Notes under the pieces: model-generated
Databases searched by the model: none
Seen by the model: the letters and a program-made list of their open reading frames with translations, nothing else
Told to the model about the DNA's origin: nothing
Assembly: GCF_047654785.1 (NCBI RefSeq)
Contig: NZ_JASGKQ010000003.1
Span: 1,922,001 to 1,986,000, forward strand
Direction: 5' to 3'
Source: Pelomonas sp047654785
Lineage (GTDB): Bacteria > Pseudomonadota > Gammaproteobacteria > Burkholderiales > Burkholderiaceae_C
Length of the DNA stretch: 64,000 nt
Shown here: positions 44,649-51,768 of the stretch, one piece after another
How positions within the stretch are numbered: the first letter of the stretch is position 1
How the letters are laid out: every line of letters starts with the position of its first letter
Made by a program: the position numbers and the translations under genes

Positions 44649-45158
44649 ATGCGCCACAAGCCCCTGTTCATCGCCCTGATCGGCCTGGCCCTGGCCGCGT
44701 CCGCCCATGCCCAGTGGAAGTGGCGCGATGCCCGCGGCAAGCTGCAGTACAGCGACATGCCGCCCCCGGCCGGCACGCCGGACAAGGACATCCTGCAGCG
44801 CCCCGGCGGCGCCCGGCCGGCCATCGTCGTCGCGCCGGTGGGCGCCGCCGCGAGCGCGGCAGCTGCCGTGGCCGCGGCCCAGGCCGCCAGCGCCGCGTCC
44901 CAGGCCGAGCTGGACACCGCGGCCCGCCAGAAGCGGGACCAGGACGGCCGGGCCGCCCGGCAGCAGGACGCCGAGCGCCGCGCGGCCGAGAAGCGGCGCG
45001 AGAACTGCGCGCGCGCCCAGGCCTACCTGCGCGAGCTGCACAGCGGCTCGCGGCTGACCCGCACCAACGACCGGGGCGAGCGCGTCTTCATGGACGAACG
45101 GCAGATCGCCGCCGAGATGGCCAGCGCGCGGGACGCGATCACCAGCGAGTGCCGCTGA
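44649..45158 (+). CDS. DUF4124 domain-containing exported protein
   Basis: 169 residues with a signal peptide (about 1-21, ASAHA-Q) followed directly by the DUF4124 motif QWKWRDARGKLQYSDMPPP. The centre (about 60-115) is an Ala/Gln/Arg-rich stretch likely to be helical or coiled coil. The end has two cysteines (RENCARAQAYL and the penultimate Cys) that could form a disulfide. Function unknown; DUF4124 proteins are common envelope proteins in beta/gamma-proteobacteria. It stands alone, convergent with rnfH (9 bp apart). Confidence 0.85.
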   Translation: MRHKPLFIALIGLALAASAHAQWKWRDARGKLQYSDMPPPAGTPDKDILQRPGGARPAIVVAPVGAAASAAAAVAAAQAASAASQAELDTAARQKRDQDGRAARQQDAERRAAEKRRENCARAQAYLRELHSGSRLTRTNDRGERVFMDERQIAAEMASARDAITSECR

Positions 45159-45167
45159 GCCGGGCGC

Positions 45168-45470
45168 TCAGCCCGGGCGCCCGGGCCGGTGGCGCGACAC
45201 GATGCGCTCGCCGCGCCGGGCGTAGCGCAGCCGCCGCGCCTCCTTGGGATCGACGGTGAGCGGCCGGTAGACCTCGATGCGGTCGCGCTCGCGCAGCGGC
45301 GTGTCCAGCGGCCGCACGCGGCCCCAGATGCCGACGCGCAGCGGCTCGATGGCCGGGCCGAACTCGCCGCAGCCGCGCAGCGCGGACCCGACCGTCGCGC
45401 CGGGCTCGACCTCCAGCCAGCGGTGCCGCACGTCGCCCGCCGCCGGGCTCCACACCAGTTCAACGCGCAC
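45168..45470 (-). CDS. rnfH: RnfH/UPF0125 family protein
   Basis: 100 residues, GTG start. A ubiquitin-like small fold of the RnfH family, often beside ratA. Motifs: MRVELVWSP, VGIWGRVRPLDTPLRERDRIEVYRPL, then DPKEARRLRY, the usual family end. It overlaps the 3' end of ratA by 11 bp, so they are translated from one message. The exact role is not established in the family. Confidence 0.88.
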   Translation of the reverse strand: MRVELVWSPAAGDVRHRWLEVEPGATVGSALRGCGEFGPAIEPLRVGIWGRVRPLDTPLRERDRIEVYRPLTVDPKEARRLRYARRGERIVSRHRPGRPG

Positions 45471-45918
45471 CGTGGAGGCGCTCCGCGCGCTGCACGAAGC
45501 TGTCGACGAAGGTGTTGGCGATACGGTCGAACACCGGGCTGACCACGGCCTCCAGCGCGCCGCTGCTGAACGCGTAGTTCAGCTCGAAGGCGATCTTGCA
45601 GGCGCTGGCCTCGCCGTCGGCGCCGGGCCTGGCCAGCGGGTGGAACTGCCACAGGCCGTCCAGGTGCGAGAACGGGCCGTCCACCAGTTCCATGCGCACG
45701 CTGCGGCCGGGCTCGTTCGTGTTGCGCGTCGTGAACGCATGGCGCACGCCGGCATAGGCCAGGTGCAGCCGGGCGGTGACGCCATCGGCGCTCTGCGCCA
45801 GCACCTCGACCCTGCTGCACCAGGGCAGGAACTCGGGATAGTGCTCCACCGCGGTGACCAGGTCGTACATGGCCTGCGGCGGGTGCCAGAGCAGCACGGA
45901 CTTTTTGACCTGCTTCAT
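45460..45918 (-). CDS. ratA: type II toxin-antitoxin RatA-like START-domain protein
   Basis: 152 residues from the ATG at 45918 (a GTG three codons upstream is possible). START/SRPBCC (polyketide cyclase) fold similar to RatA and yeast Coq10. Motifs: VEHYPEFLPWCS, LVDGPFSHLDGLWQFH and FELNYAFSS. RatA has been reported to bind 50S subunits, but a Coq10-like role in ubiquinone metabolism is the other reading. The ratA-rnfH pair divergent from smpB is a widely conserved arrangement, here with a 47-bp gap between starts. Confidence 0.9.
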   Translation of the reverse strand: MKQVKKSVLLWHPPQAMYDLVTAVEHYPEFLPWCSRVEVLAQSADGVTARLHLAYAGVRHAFTTRNTNEPGRSVRMELVDGPFSHLDGLWQFHPLARPGADGEASACKIAFELNYAFSSGALEAVVSPVFDRIANTFVDSFVQRAERLHGAR

Positions 45919-45965
45919 AGAATCCACGGATTGTATTGACGGGCCCCGCCCTCACCTGCCATCCC

Positions 45966-46427
45966 ATGTCCATCGCCGAGAACCGCCGCGCCCGCTACGA
46001 CTACCACATCGAAGAACAGTTCGAGGCCGGCGTCGTGCTGTCGGGCTGGGAGATCAAGGCCATCCGCGCCGGCCAGGTGCAGCTGACGGACGGCTACGTG
46101 ATGATCAAGGACGGCGAGCTGTTCCTGATCGGCTGCCGCATCAACGCGCTGCGCAGCGCGTCCACGCACGTGACGCCCGAGGCCGACCGCACGAAGAAGC
46201 TGCTGATGCACAAGGCCGAGATCAAGCGGCTGGTCGGCAAGGTGGAGCAGCGCGGCTTCACGCTCGTGCCGCTGAACCTGCACTACAAGGGCGGCCGCGT
46301 GAAGGCCGACATCGCGCTGGCCAAGGGCAAGGCCCAGCACGACAAGCGCGAGACGGAGAAGAAGCGGGATTGGGAGCGCGAGAAGGGGCAGTTGATGCGG
46401 CACGCATCGACGGGCCGCAAGGGCTGA
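45966..46427 (+). CDS. smpB: SsrA-binding protein
   Basis: 153 residues. It binds tmRNA and delivers it to stalled ribosomes for trans-translation. Features: IAENRRARYDYHIEEQFEAGV at the start, LSGWEIKAIRAGQVQL, YVMIKDGELFLIG, and the basic tail with KGKAQHDKRETEKKRDWEREK. The start is set at the ATG giving the family N-terminus; an upstream in-frame start is less likely. The ssrA gene itself is not seen in this window. Confidence 0.96.
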   Translation: MSIAENRRARYDYHIEEQFEAGVVLSGWEIKAIRAGQVQLTDGYVMIKDGELFLIGCRINALRSASTHVTPEADRTKKLLMHKAEIKRLVGKVEQRGFTLVPLNLHYKGGRVKADIALAKGKAQHDKRETEKKRDWEREKGQLMRHASTGRKG

Positions 46428-46514
46428 ACGGCCGAGCCGCGAGGCTCGAAGAGCCCGTAGCGCCTGTGCCCCCAGCACCGACCAGGTGCGCCGATCAGAG
46501 CGGCGGCAGGCCGG

Positions 46515-46616
46515 TCACCGCGCCTGCCTGGCCTTCAGCAGGGACACCAGCCGCTCGTTCGGCTCGGGCGGGTCGTCCAGCAAGGCCAACACCTTGCGTG
46601 TGTCGCGCTCGGACAC
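46515..46616 (-). pseudogene. C-terminal relic of a DUF1778 (TacA-like) antitoxin
   Basis: A 33-codon fragment reads SERDTRKVLALLDDPPEPNE and ends LLKARQAR. This is close to the C-terminal toxin-wrapping tail of DUF1778 antitoxins, whose hallmark is LDxPPEPNxxL. The ribbon-helix-helix DNA-binding N-terminus is absent: the same frame runs back through five more codons into the stop codon of the PLP enzyme gene at 46632. No GNAT toxin gene is next to it. The boundaries are therefore the motif's, not a true start. Confidence 0.5.
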
Positions 46617-46631
46617 CAAACGCGCCCGCCG

Positions 46632-47831
46632 TCAGCCCCGACCAAGAGCGGCCAGCGCCTGCTCGATATCGGCCCGCAGGTCGTCCACGTCTTCCAGGCC
46701 GATCGCGAAGCGCACCAGCGTCCGGCCCTCGAAGGGCAGCGGCAGGTTGCGGCTGCGGCCCAGGTCGTAGGGCACGGCCAGGCTCATCGGGCCGGCCCAG
46801 GAGTAGCCGATGCCGAAGAGCTGCAGCGCGTCGACGAAGGCGTCCACCTGGCGGGCGCCGTAGGCCGGCTGGAACGCCACCGAGAACAGCGCCGCCGCGC
46901 CCCGCGCCTGCGGATCGCCGACCGCCAGCCAGTGCTCGTGCCCCGGCGAGCCGGGCAGCGCCGGGTGGAACACCCGCGCGATCTCGGGCCGGCCGGCCAT
47001 CCAGCGCGCCAGCTCGCGCGTCGCGCGGTCCTGCGCGGCGTAGCGCAGCGGCAGCGTCGGCAGGCCGCGCAGCACCAGCTCCACGTCGTTCTGGCCCAGG
47101 CCGTAGCCCAGGTGCTCGTGCGCGTGGTTGAGGCGCTCGTGCAGCGCGGCGTCGCGCGTGCAGACGGAGCCCATCAGCACGTCGGCGCCGCCGCTGGGGT
47201 ATTTGGTCAGCGCCTGCACGACGATGTCCGCGCCCAGGCCCGGGTGCGTGCCGGGCGCCGGCTCGAAGCCGTTGAACGCGAGGCCGGCACCCCAGGTGTT
47301 GTCCAGCGCCGTCGTGACGCCGCGCGCCCGACAGGCCGCCAAGGTGCCCAGCAGGTCCGGGAACTCCAGCGTGATGGAGCCCGCGGCCTCCAGCCAGACG
47401 AGCCGGGTGCTGTCGCGCAGCTCCGGCACCGCAAGCGGGTCGTAGAAGCGGTGGGTGACGCCCCACTGCGGCAGCCAGGATTCGGTCAGGTAGCGGTTCT
47501 GGCCATAGGCGTTGTCGGGCACCAGCACCTCGTCGCCGGGGCGCAGCATGGCCAGCGACGGCAGCGTCACCGCCGCCAGACCGCTGGGCACCAGCAGGCA
47601 GTGCTCGGCATGCTCCAGCGTGGCCAGGCGCGCGGCCAGCGTGTAGCTGGTGGGCGTGCCGTGCAGGCCGTAGCGGTAGGAGCGGCCGTCGCGCGGACGC
47701 GGCGTGTGCAGGTCGGCCGTGTCCTTGAACAGCACGGTCGAGGCCTTGGCCACGGGCACCGGCACGGCGTCCCAGCCGTCGGGGGCGCGGTAGGGGTGGT
47801 GGATCAGTGCGGTCGCGGGCTTGCGCGTCAT
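46632..47831 (-). CDS. metC: PLP-dependent cystathionine beta-lyase-like enzyme
   Basis: 399 residues, Cys/Met metabolism PLP-dependent family. Motifs: YRYGLHGTPTSYTLAARLA, LVPSGLAAVTL, ALDNTWGAG and the PLP Lys in QALTKYPSGGADVLMG (about residue 206), then RFAIGLEDVDDL at the end. Best match by pattern is the MetC-type lyase (cystathionine to homocysteine, pyruvate and ammonia); other C-S lyases of the family cannot be excluded. It overlaps rimO by 4 bp (ATGA), so they are co-translated. An antitoxin relic follows its stop. Confidence 0.88.
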   Translation of the reverse strand: MTRKPATALIHHPYRAPDGWDAVPVPVAKASTVLFKDTADLHTPRPRDGRSYRYGLHGTPTSYTLAARLATLEHAEHCLLVPSGLAAVTLPSLAMLRPGDEVLVPDNAYGQNRYLTESWLPQWGVTHRFYDPLAVPELRDSTRLVWLEAAGSITLEFPDLLGTLAACRARGVTTALDNTWGAGLAFNGFEPAPGTHPGLGADIVVQALTKYPSGGADVLMGSVCTRDAALHERLNHAHEHLGYGLGQNDVELVLRGLPTLPLRYAAQDRATRELARWMAGRPEIARVFHPALPGSPGHEHWLAVGDPQARGAAALFSVAFQPAYGARQVDAFVDALQLFGIGYSWAGPMSLAVPYDLGRSRNLPLPFEGRTLVRFAIGLEDVDDLRADIEQALAALGRG

Positions 47832-49219
47832 GCCAGCACGCCCACCAGGTCGTGGCCGTCGGCCGCGACGATGCGCACGCGCGCGAAGTCGCCCACCTTC
47901 ATCGTCCGGCTGGCCTTCTCGGGCGGCAGGATCTTGACGCTGCCGTCGATCTCGGGCGCGTCCGCGTAGCTGCGGCCGACACCGCCCTTGCGGCCCAGCG
48001 CCGGCGCGGCGTCCACCAGCACCTGCATCGTCTGCCCCACGCGGGCCTGCAGCTTGGCGGCCGACACGCCTTCAGCCACCGCCATGAAGCGCGCGCGGCG
48101 CTCCTCGCGCAGTTTGTCGGGCAGCGCGCCGGCGATGTCGTTGGCGCTCGCGCCCTCCACCGGCGAGTAGGCGAAGCAGCCGGCGCGGTCGATCTGCGCC
48201 TCCTTCGTGAAGTCCAGCAGATACTGGAACTCCGCCTCCGTCTCGCCGGGGAAGCCGGCGATGAAGGTCGAGCGGATGACCAGTTCCGGGCAGACCGCGC
48301 GCCAGCGCAGGATGCGCTCCATGTTCTTCTCGCCGTTGGCGGGGCGCTTCATGCGCTTGAGCACGTCCGGGTGGGCGTGCTGGAAGGGCACGTCGAGGTA
48401 GGGCAGCACCAGCCCCTCGGCCATCAGCGGCAGCACCTCGTCCACGTGCGGGTAGGGGTAGACGTAGTGCAGCCGCACCCAGGCGCCGTAGGGCCTGGCG
48501 ATCTCGCCGAGGCGGGCGACGAGGTCGAGCATCCGGGTCTTGACCGGCTTGCCGTCCCAGAAGCCGGTGCGGTACTTCACGTCCACGCCGTAGGCCGAGG
48601 TGTCCTGGCTGATGACGAGCAGTTCCTTCACGCCGCTCTCGAACAGCGCGCGCGCCTCGTTGAGCACGTCGCCGATGGGGCGGGACACGAGGTCGCCGCG
48701 CATGCTCGGGATGATGCAGAACGAACAGCGGTGGTTGCAGCCCTCGCTGATCTTCAGGTAGGCGAAATGCTTGGGCGTGAGCTTGACGCCATAGGCCGGC
48801 ACCAGGTCGACGAAGGGATCGTGCGGCTTGGGCACGTGGGTGTGGACCGCGTCCATCACCTCCTGCGTCGCGTGCGGGCCGGTGACGGCGAGCACGCTGG
48901 GGTGGATCTCGCGCACCAGGTTGTCGGACGCATGGCCGGACTTGGCGCCCAGGCAGCCCGTGACGATGACCTTGCCGTTCTCGGCCAGCGCCTCGCCGAT
49001 GGTGTCCAGGCTCTCCTTGACCGCGTCGTCGATGAAGCCGCAGGTGTTGACGATCACCAGGTCGGCCCCGGCGAAGGTCTTGGAGGTGTCGTAGCCCTCG
49101 GCGCGCAGTTGCGTGAGGATCAGTTCGCTGTCGGTCAGGGCCTTCGGGCAGCCAAGGCTGACAAAGCCGATCTTGGGCGCGGCGGCCGGGGGAGCTGCGA
49201 GGGTGGCGGCGTCATTCAT
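47828..49219 (-). CDS. rimO: ribosomal protein S12 methylthiotransferase
   Basis: 463-residue radical-SAM enzyme that methylthiolates Asp88 of ribosomal protein S12. The N-terminal UPF0004 domain has cysteines in SLGCPK, VNTCGFI and TGCLGAK (one 4Fe-4S cluster). The radical-SAM motif is CNHRCSFC (about residue 155), followed by the PYLDVPFQHAHP region and a C-terminal TRAM domain. The start codon is inside a perfect hairpin. It lies 27 bp after phaR and overlaps the PLP enzyme gene. Confidence 0.96.
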   Translation of the reverse strand: MNDAATLAAPPAAAPKIGFVSLGCPKALTDSELILTQLRAEGYDTSKTFAGADLVIVNTCGFIDDAVKESLDTIGEALAENGKVIVTGCLGAKSGHASDNLVREIHPSVLAVTGPHATQEVMDAVHTHVPKPHDPFVDLVPAYGVKLTPKHFAYLKISEGCNHRCSFCIIPSMRGDLVSRPIGDVLNEARALFESGVKELLVISQDTSAYGVDVKYRTGFWDGKPVKTRMLDLVARLGEIARPYGAWVRLHYVYPYPHVDEVLPLMAEGLVLPYLDVPFQHAHPDVLKRMKRPANGEKNMERILRWRAVCPELVIRSTFIAGFPGETEAEFQYLLDFTKEAQIDRAGCFAYSPVEGASANDIAGALPDKLREERRARFMAVAEGVSAAKLQARVGQTMQVLVDAAPALGRKGGVGRSYADAPEIDGSVKILPPEKASRTMKVGDFARVRIVAADGHDLVGVLA

Positions 49220-49240
49220 CGCCGCATTTTCGGCGATGAA
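49215..49240 (-). promoter_or_regulatory. hairpin enclosing the rimO start codon
   Basis: A perfect 10-bp stem (49215-49224 with 49231-49240, TTCATCGCCG/CGGCGATGAA) with a 6-nt loop covers the ATG of rimO (49217-49219) in the phaR-rimO gap. In mRNA it would hide the start codon, consistent with translational control or with termination of the phaR message. There is no T-run on either side. Confidence 0.5.
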
Positions 49241-49246
49241 CGCGGC

Positions 49247-49795
49247 TCACGGCTTCTTGCCCCCGGGCGGCACACCGAACGGGAACAGCACGCCGGCATT
49301 TTTCAGCTGCTCCTGCCACTTGTTCATCAGCGACTTGGACTGCTCGGCGTAGCTGCCCATCAGGCTGCTCCACGCGTCGGGCGCGAACGGCATGCCGGGC
49401 GGCTGCTCGGCGAAGCGCTGCTGCAGCTCGGCGACCGCCTGCATCTGCCGCTCCAGCACCCCGCCCATCACGCCCTGCATCGCATGGCCGTAAAACCGGA
49501 TGATCTGCGCCAGCGACGCCGTCGAGAACATCGGCACGCCGCCGGTCTCCTCCTCCAGGATGATCTGCAGCAGGATGGAGCGGGTCAGGTCGTCCTGCGT
49601 CTTCGCGTCGTGGACCTCGAAGGCCACGCCGTCCAGCACCATGCGCTTCACGTCGGCCAGCGTGATGTAGCTGCTGGCCTGGGTGTCGTACAGGCGCCGG
49701 TTGGGGTACTTCTTGAGGATGCGCAGCCCCGGCCTGGCCTCGGCGGCGTGGGCGGGCCCGGTCGTGGATGCCGGCTTCTTGCGGGCAGTCACCAT
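49247..49795 (-). CDS. phaR: polyhydroxyalkanoate synthesis repressor PhaR
   Basis: 182 residues from the ATG at 49795, which has AGGAG about 8 nt upstream. The N-terminal PHB accumulation regulatory domain (about 22-90) reads ILKKYPNRRLYDTQASSYITLADVKRMV, then LLQIILEEE. The C-terminal half is amphipathic and methionine/glutamine-rich, as for binding PHA granule surfaces. It represses phasin genes until PHB is present. No phaC, phaA or phasin gene is in the window. Confidence 0.94.
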   Translation of the reverse strand: MVTARKKPASTTGPAHAAEARPGLRILKKYPNRRLYDTQASSYITLADVKRMVLDGVAFEVHDAKTQDDLTRSILLQIILEEETGGVPMFSTASLAQIIRFYGHAMQGVMGGVLERQMQAVAELQQRFAEQPPGMPFAPDAWSSLMGSYAEQSKSLMNKWQEQLKNAGVLFPFGVPPGGKKP

Positions 49796-50015
49796 GCAAA
49801 GGTCTCCTGATGCGGTGCAGCAACGAATTCGGGCCGACCTTACCACCGCCGCCCCGCGCCAGGCTGACCCCGGCCTGACCAATCCCTGGCGACTCCGGAG
49901 CCGCCGCTGCCGAGGCTTGTTCGCCGCCACCGAGGCCGCCGCAGTGCGCGGCCTCCAGGACGGCCCGGCCGGGGCAAACCAGAAGCCCTGGAATGAACCG
50001 GTCGGGTTATCCTAT

Positions 50016-50030
50016 TGAACCGTCGTTTCA
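50016..50030. promoter_or_regulatory. KdgR-like operator upstream of kdgK
   Basis: The 15-bp near-palindrome TGAACCGTCGTTTCA lies 12 bp before the GTG start of the 2-keto-3-deoxygluconate kinase gene. It differs at few positions from the KdgR box as I remember it (TGAAAC-N3-GTTTCA) and resembles two sites at 61332 and 61409. An IclR-family repressor responding to pectin breakdown products is the natural candidate. Confidence 0.6.
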
Positions 50031-50042
50031 TTTTCAAATCCC

Positions 50043-50999
50043 GTGAACCACCCCTCCTCGCCCGGCGCCCGGCCGGTCTCCATCGCCGCGCTGGGCGAAT
50101 GCATGCTGGAGCTGCAGGGTGCCGCGTTCGGCCCGATGCGGCAGGCCTTCGGCGGCGACACGCTGAACACCGCCGTCTACATGGCCCGCTGCGGCGGCGC
50201 GGCGCTGCGCGTGCACTACGCCACCGCGCTGGGCGACGACAGCCTGAGCGCCGGCATGCTGGCGCGCTGGGCCGAGGAAGGGGTGCGGACCGGGCTGGTG
50301 CAGCGGCTGGCCGGGCGGCTGCCGGGGCTCTACCTCATCGAGCTGGATGCCGGCGGCGAGCGGCGCTTCCACTACTGGCGCGGCCAGGCGGCGGCGCGCT
50401 CGTACTTCGACACCGCCGCCACCGCGCTGGAGGCGCAGGCCGACGCGCTGGACGCGCTCTACCTGAGCGGCATCAGCCTGGCCATCCTGCCGGCGGCCGG
50501 GCGCGAGCGCGTGCTGGCGCTGATGGCCCGCATGCGCGCGCGCGGCGCCCTGGTCGCGTTCGACAACAACTACCGCCCGCGGCTGTGGGAGTCGGCGGCC
50601 GAGGCGCGGCACTGGTACGGCCGCGCGTTCGCCGCGGCGTCGCTCGCGCTGGTCACGGCCGACGACCACCAGGCGCTGCACGGCCTGCCCGACCTGGACG
50701 CCGCCGTGGCCGCCGCGCAGGCGCTGCCGGTGGCCGAGATCGCCATCAAGCGCGGCGCGCTGCCCGCGCGCGTCGGGCGGGACGGCGCCTGGCAGGACGT
50801 GGCCGCCGAGGCCGTGCCGCGCGTCGTCGACACCACCGCCGCGGGCGACTCCTTCGCCGCCGGCTACCTGGCCCGGCGCCTGGCCGGCGCCGCGCCCGCC
50901 GACGCCGCCGCCTTCGCCCACCGGCTGGCCGCGCGCGTCATCCAGCACCCGGGGGCGCTGATCCCGCGCGAGGCGATGGCGGATTTGATGCCGGCGTGA
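50043..50999 (+). CDS. kdgK: 2-keto-3-deoxygluconate kinase
   Basis: 318-residue PfkB-family sugar kinase. It phosphorylates 2-keto-3-deoxygluconate to KDPG for Entner-Doudoroff aldol cleavage in the cytosol. Features: N-terminal ALGECMLEL, FGGDTLNTAVYMAR, FDNNYRPRLW and the PfkB signature DTTAAGDSFAAGYL (catalytic Asp about residue 268). The GTG start gives the family N-terminus although no clear ribosome site precedes it. A KdgR-like operator lies immediately upstream. It marks the left edge of the pectin locus and is convergent with the esterase gene (16 bp). Confidence 0.93.
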   Translation: MNHPSSPGARPVSIAALGECMLELQGAAFGPMRQAFGGDTLNTAVYMARCGGAALRVHYATALGDDSLSAGMLARWAEEGVRTGLVQRLAGRLPGLYLIELDAGGERRFHYWRGQAAARSYFDTAATALEAQADALDALYLSGISLAILPAAGRERVLALMARMRARGALVAFDNNYRPRLWESAAEARHWYGRAFAAASLALVTADDHQALHGLPDLDAAVAAAQALPVAEIAIKRGALPARVGRDGAWQDVAAEAVPRVVDTTAAGDSFAAGYLARRLAGAAPADAAAFAHRLAARVIQHPGALIPREAMADLMPA

Positions 51000-51015
51000 G
51001 CCGGCGGGCGCCGGA

Positions 51016-51765
51016 TCACTCCAGCGTCGCCGCCGCGGCCAGGTCCGGCCGGATCTGCAGCAGGCCCTGCAGCACCTGCGCCGAGAACAGCGCCGCGCCC
51101 CGGGGGCCGAGGTGGGTGCGGTCGAAGCGCGGCGGAGCCTCGGCCAGCGTGTCGGCGCCGTCCTGGCCCAGCGCGGCGACGGCGGCGTGGCTGGTGGCGT
51201 TGAGGTCCAGCACCGGCACGCCCTGCTCGGCGCCGACGCGGATCAGCGCCTCGGCCCAGGGGCGCAGGTCGTTGGGAAGCCGGCCGTCCTTGAAGCCGCG
51301 GCGCGCCAGCGGCGTCACCAGCACCACGTCGCCGCCGGCGGCCTTCACCTCCTGCACGTAGCGCGCCATGTTGGGCACGAACTCGGTGGCCAGGTCGGTC
51401 GAGCGGCCGGGCTTGCCGGGCTGGTCGTTGTGGCCGAACTGGATCAGCACCAGCGTCCTGTGGCCCTTCTCGGCCAGCAGCGCCATCACGACGTCCCACA
51501 GGCGCTCGGCGCGGAAGCTCTTGCTGGAGCGGCCGCCGCGCGCGAGGTTCAGGCAGGCGACCTGCTGGAGCCGCGCGCACAGCGCGTTGCCGTAGCCGCT
51601 GCGCGGCGCCATCGTCGAGTCGCCGACGAGGATGAGGCGCGGGCCGGGCGCGACGTTGGCGGTGCTCTCGCCGGCCCGGGGCGCGGCGGCCGGCGGCTGG
51701 GCCGCCGCCGTGCCGGCCGCCAGCAGCACGGCGGCGAGAAGGGAGGTCAGTCGGGCCGGCTGCAT
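51016..51765 (-). CDS. SGNH/GDSL esterase, rhamnogalacturonan acetylesterase-like (CE12)
   Basis: 249 residues with a signal peptide (about 1-22, AAGTAAA-Q). The SGNH blocks are visible: LVGDSTMAPRSG with the nucleophile Ser (about 50), NLARGGRSSKSF with the block-II Gly, IQFGHNDQPGKPG with the block-III Asn, and DRTHLGPRGA with the catalytic Asp/His. This pattern matches CE12 esterases, which deacetylate pectin/rhamnogalacturonan. It begins 3 bp after the TonB-dependent receptor and is the last gene of the pectin operon. Confidence 0.9.
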   Translation of the reverse strand: MQPARLTSLLAAVLLAAGTAAAQPPAAAPRAGESTANVAPGPRLILVGDSTMAPRSGYGNALCARLQQVACLNLARGGRSSKSFRAERLWDVVMALLAEKGHRTLVLIQFGHNDQPGKPGRSTDLATEFVPNMARYVQEVKAAGGDVVLVTPLARRGFKDGRLPNDLRPWAEALIRVGAEQGVPVLDLNATSHAAVAALGQDGADTLAEAPPRFDRTHLGPRGAALFSAQVLQGLLQIRPDLAAAATLE

Positions 51766-51768
51766 GGC

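Noticed and set aside
45171..45186. 16-bp perfect palindrome GCCCGGGCGCCCGGGC near the rnfH stop
   Set aside because: It lies within the last rnfH codons (Pro-Gly-Arg repeats) and has no T-run, so I do not call it a terminator or operator, though it may slow convergent transcription.
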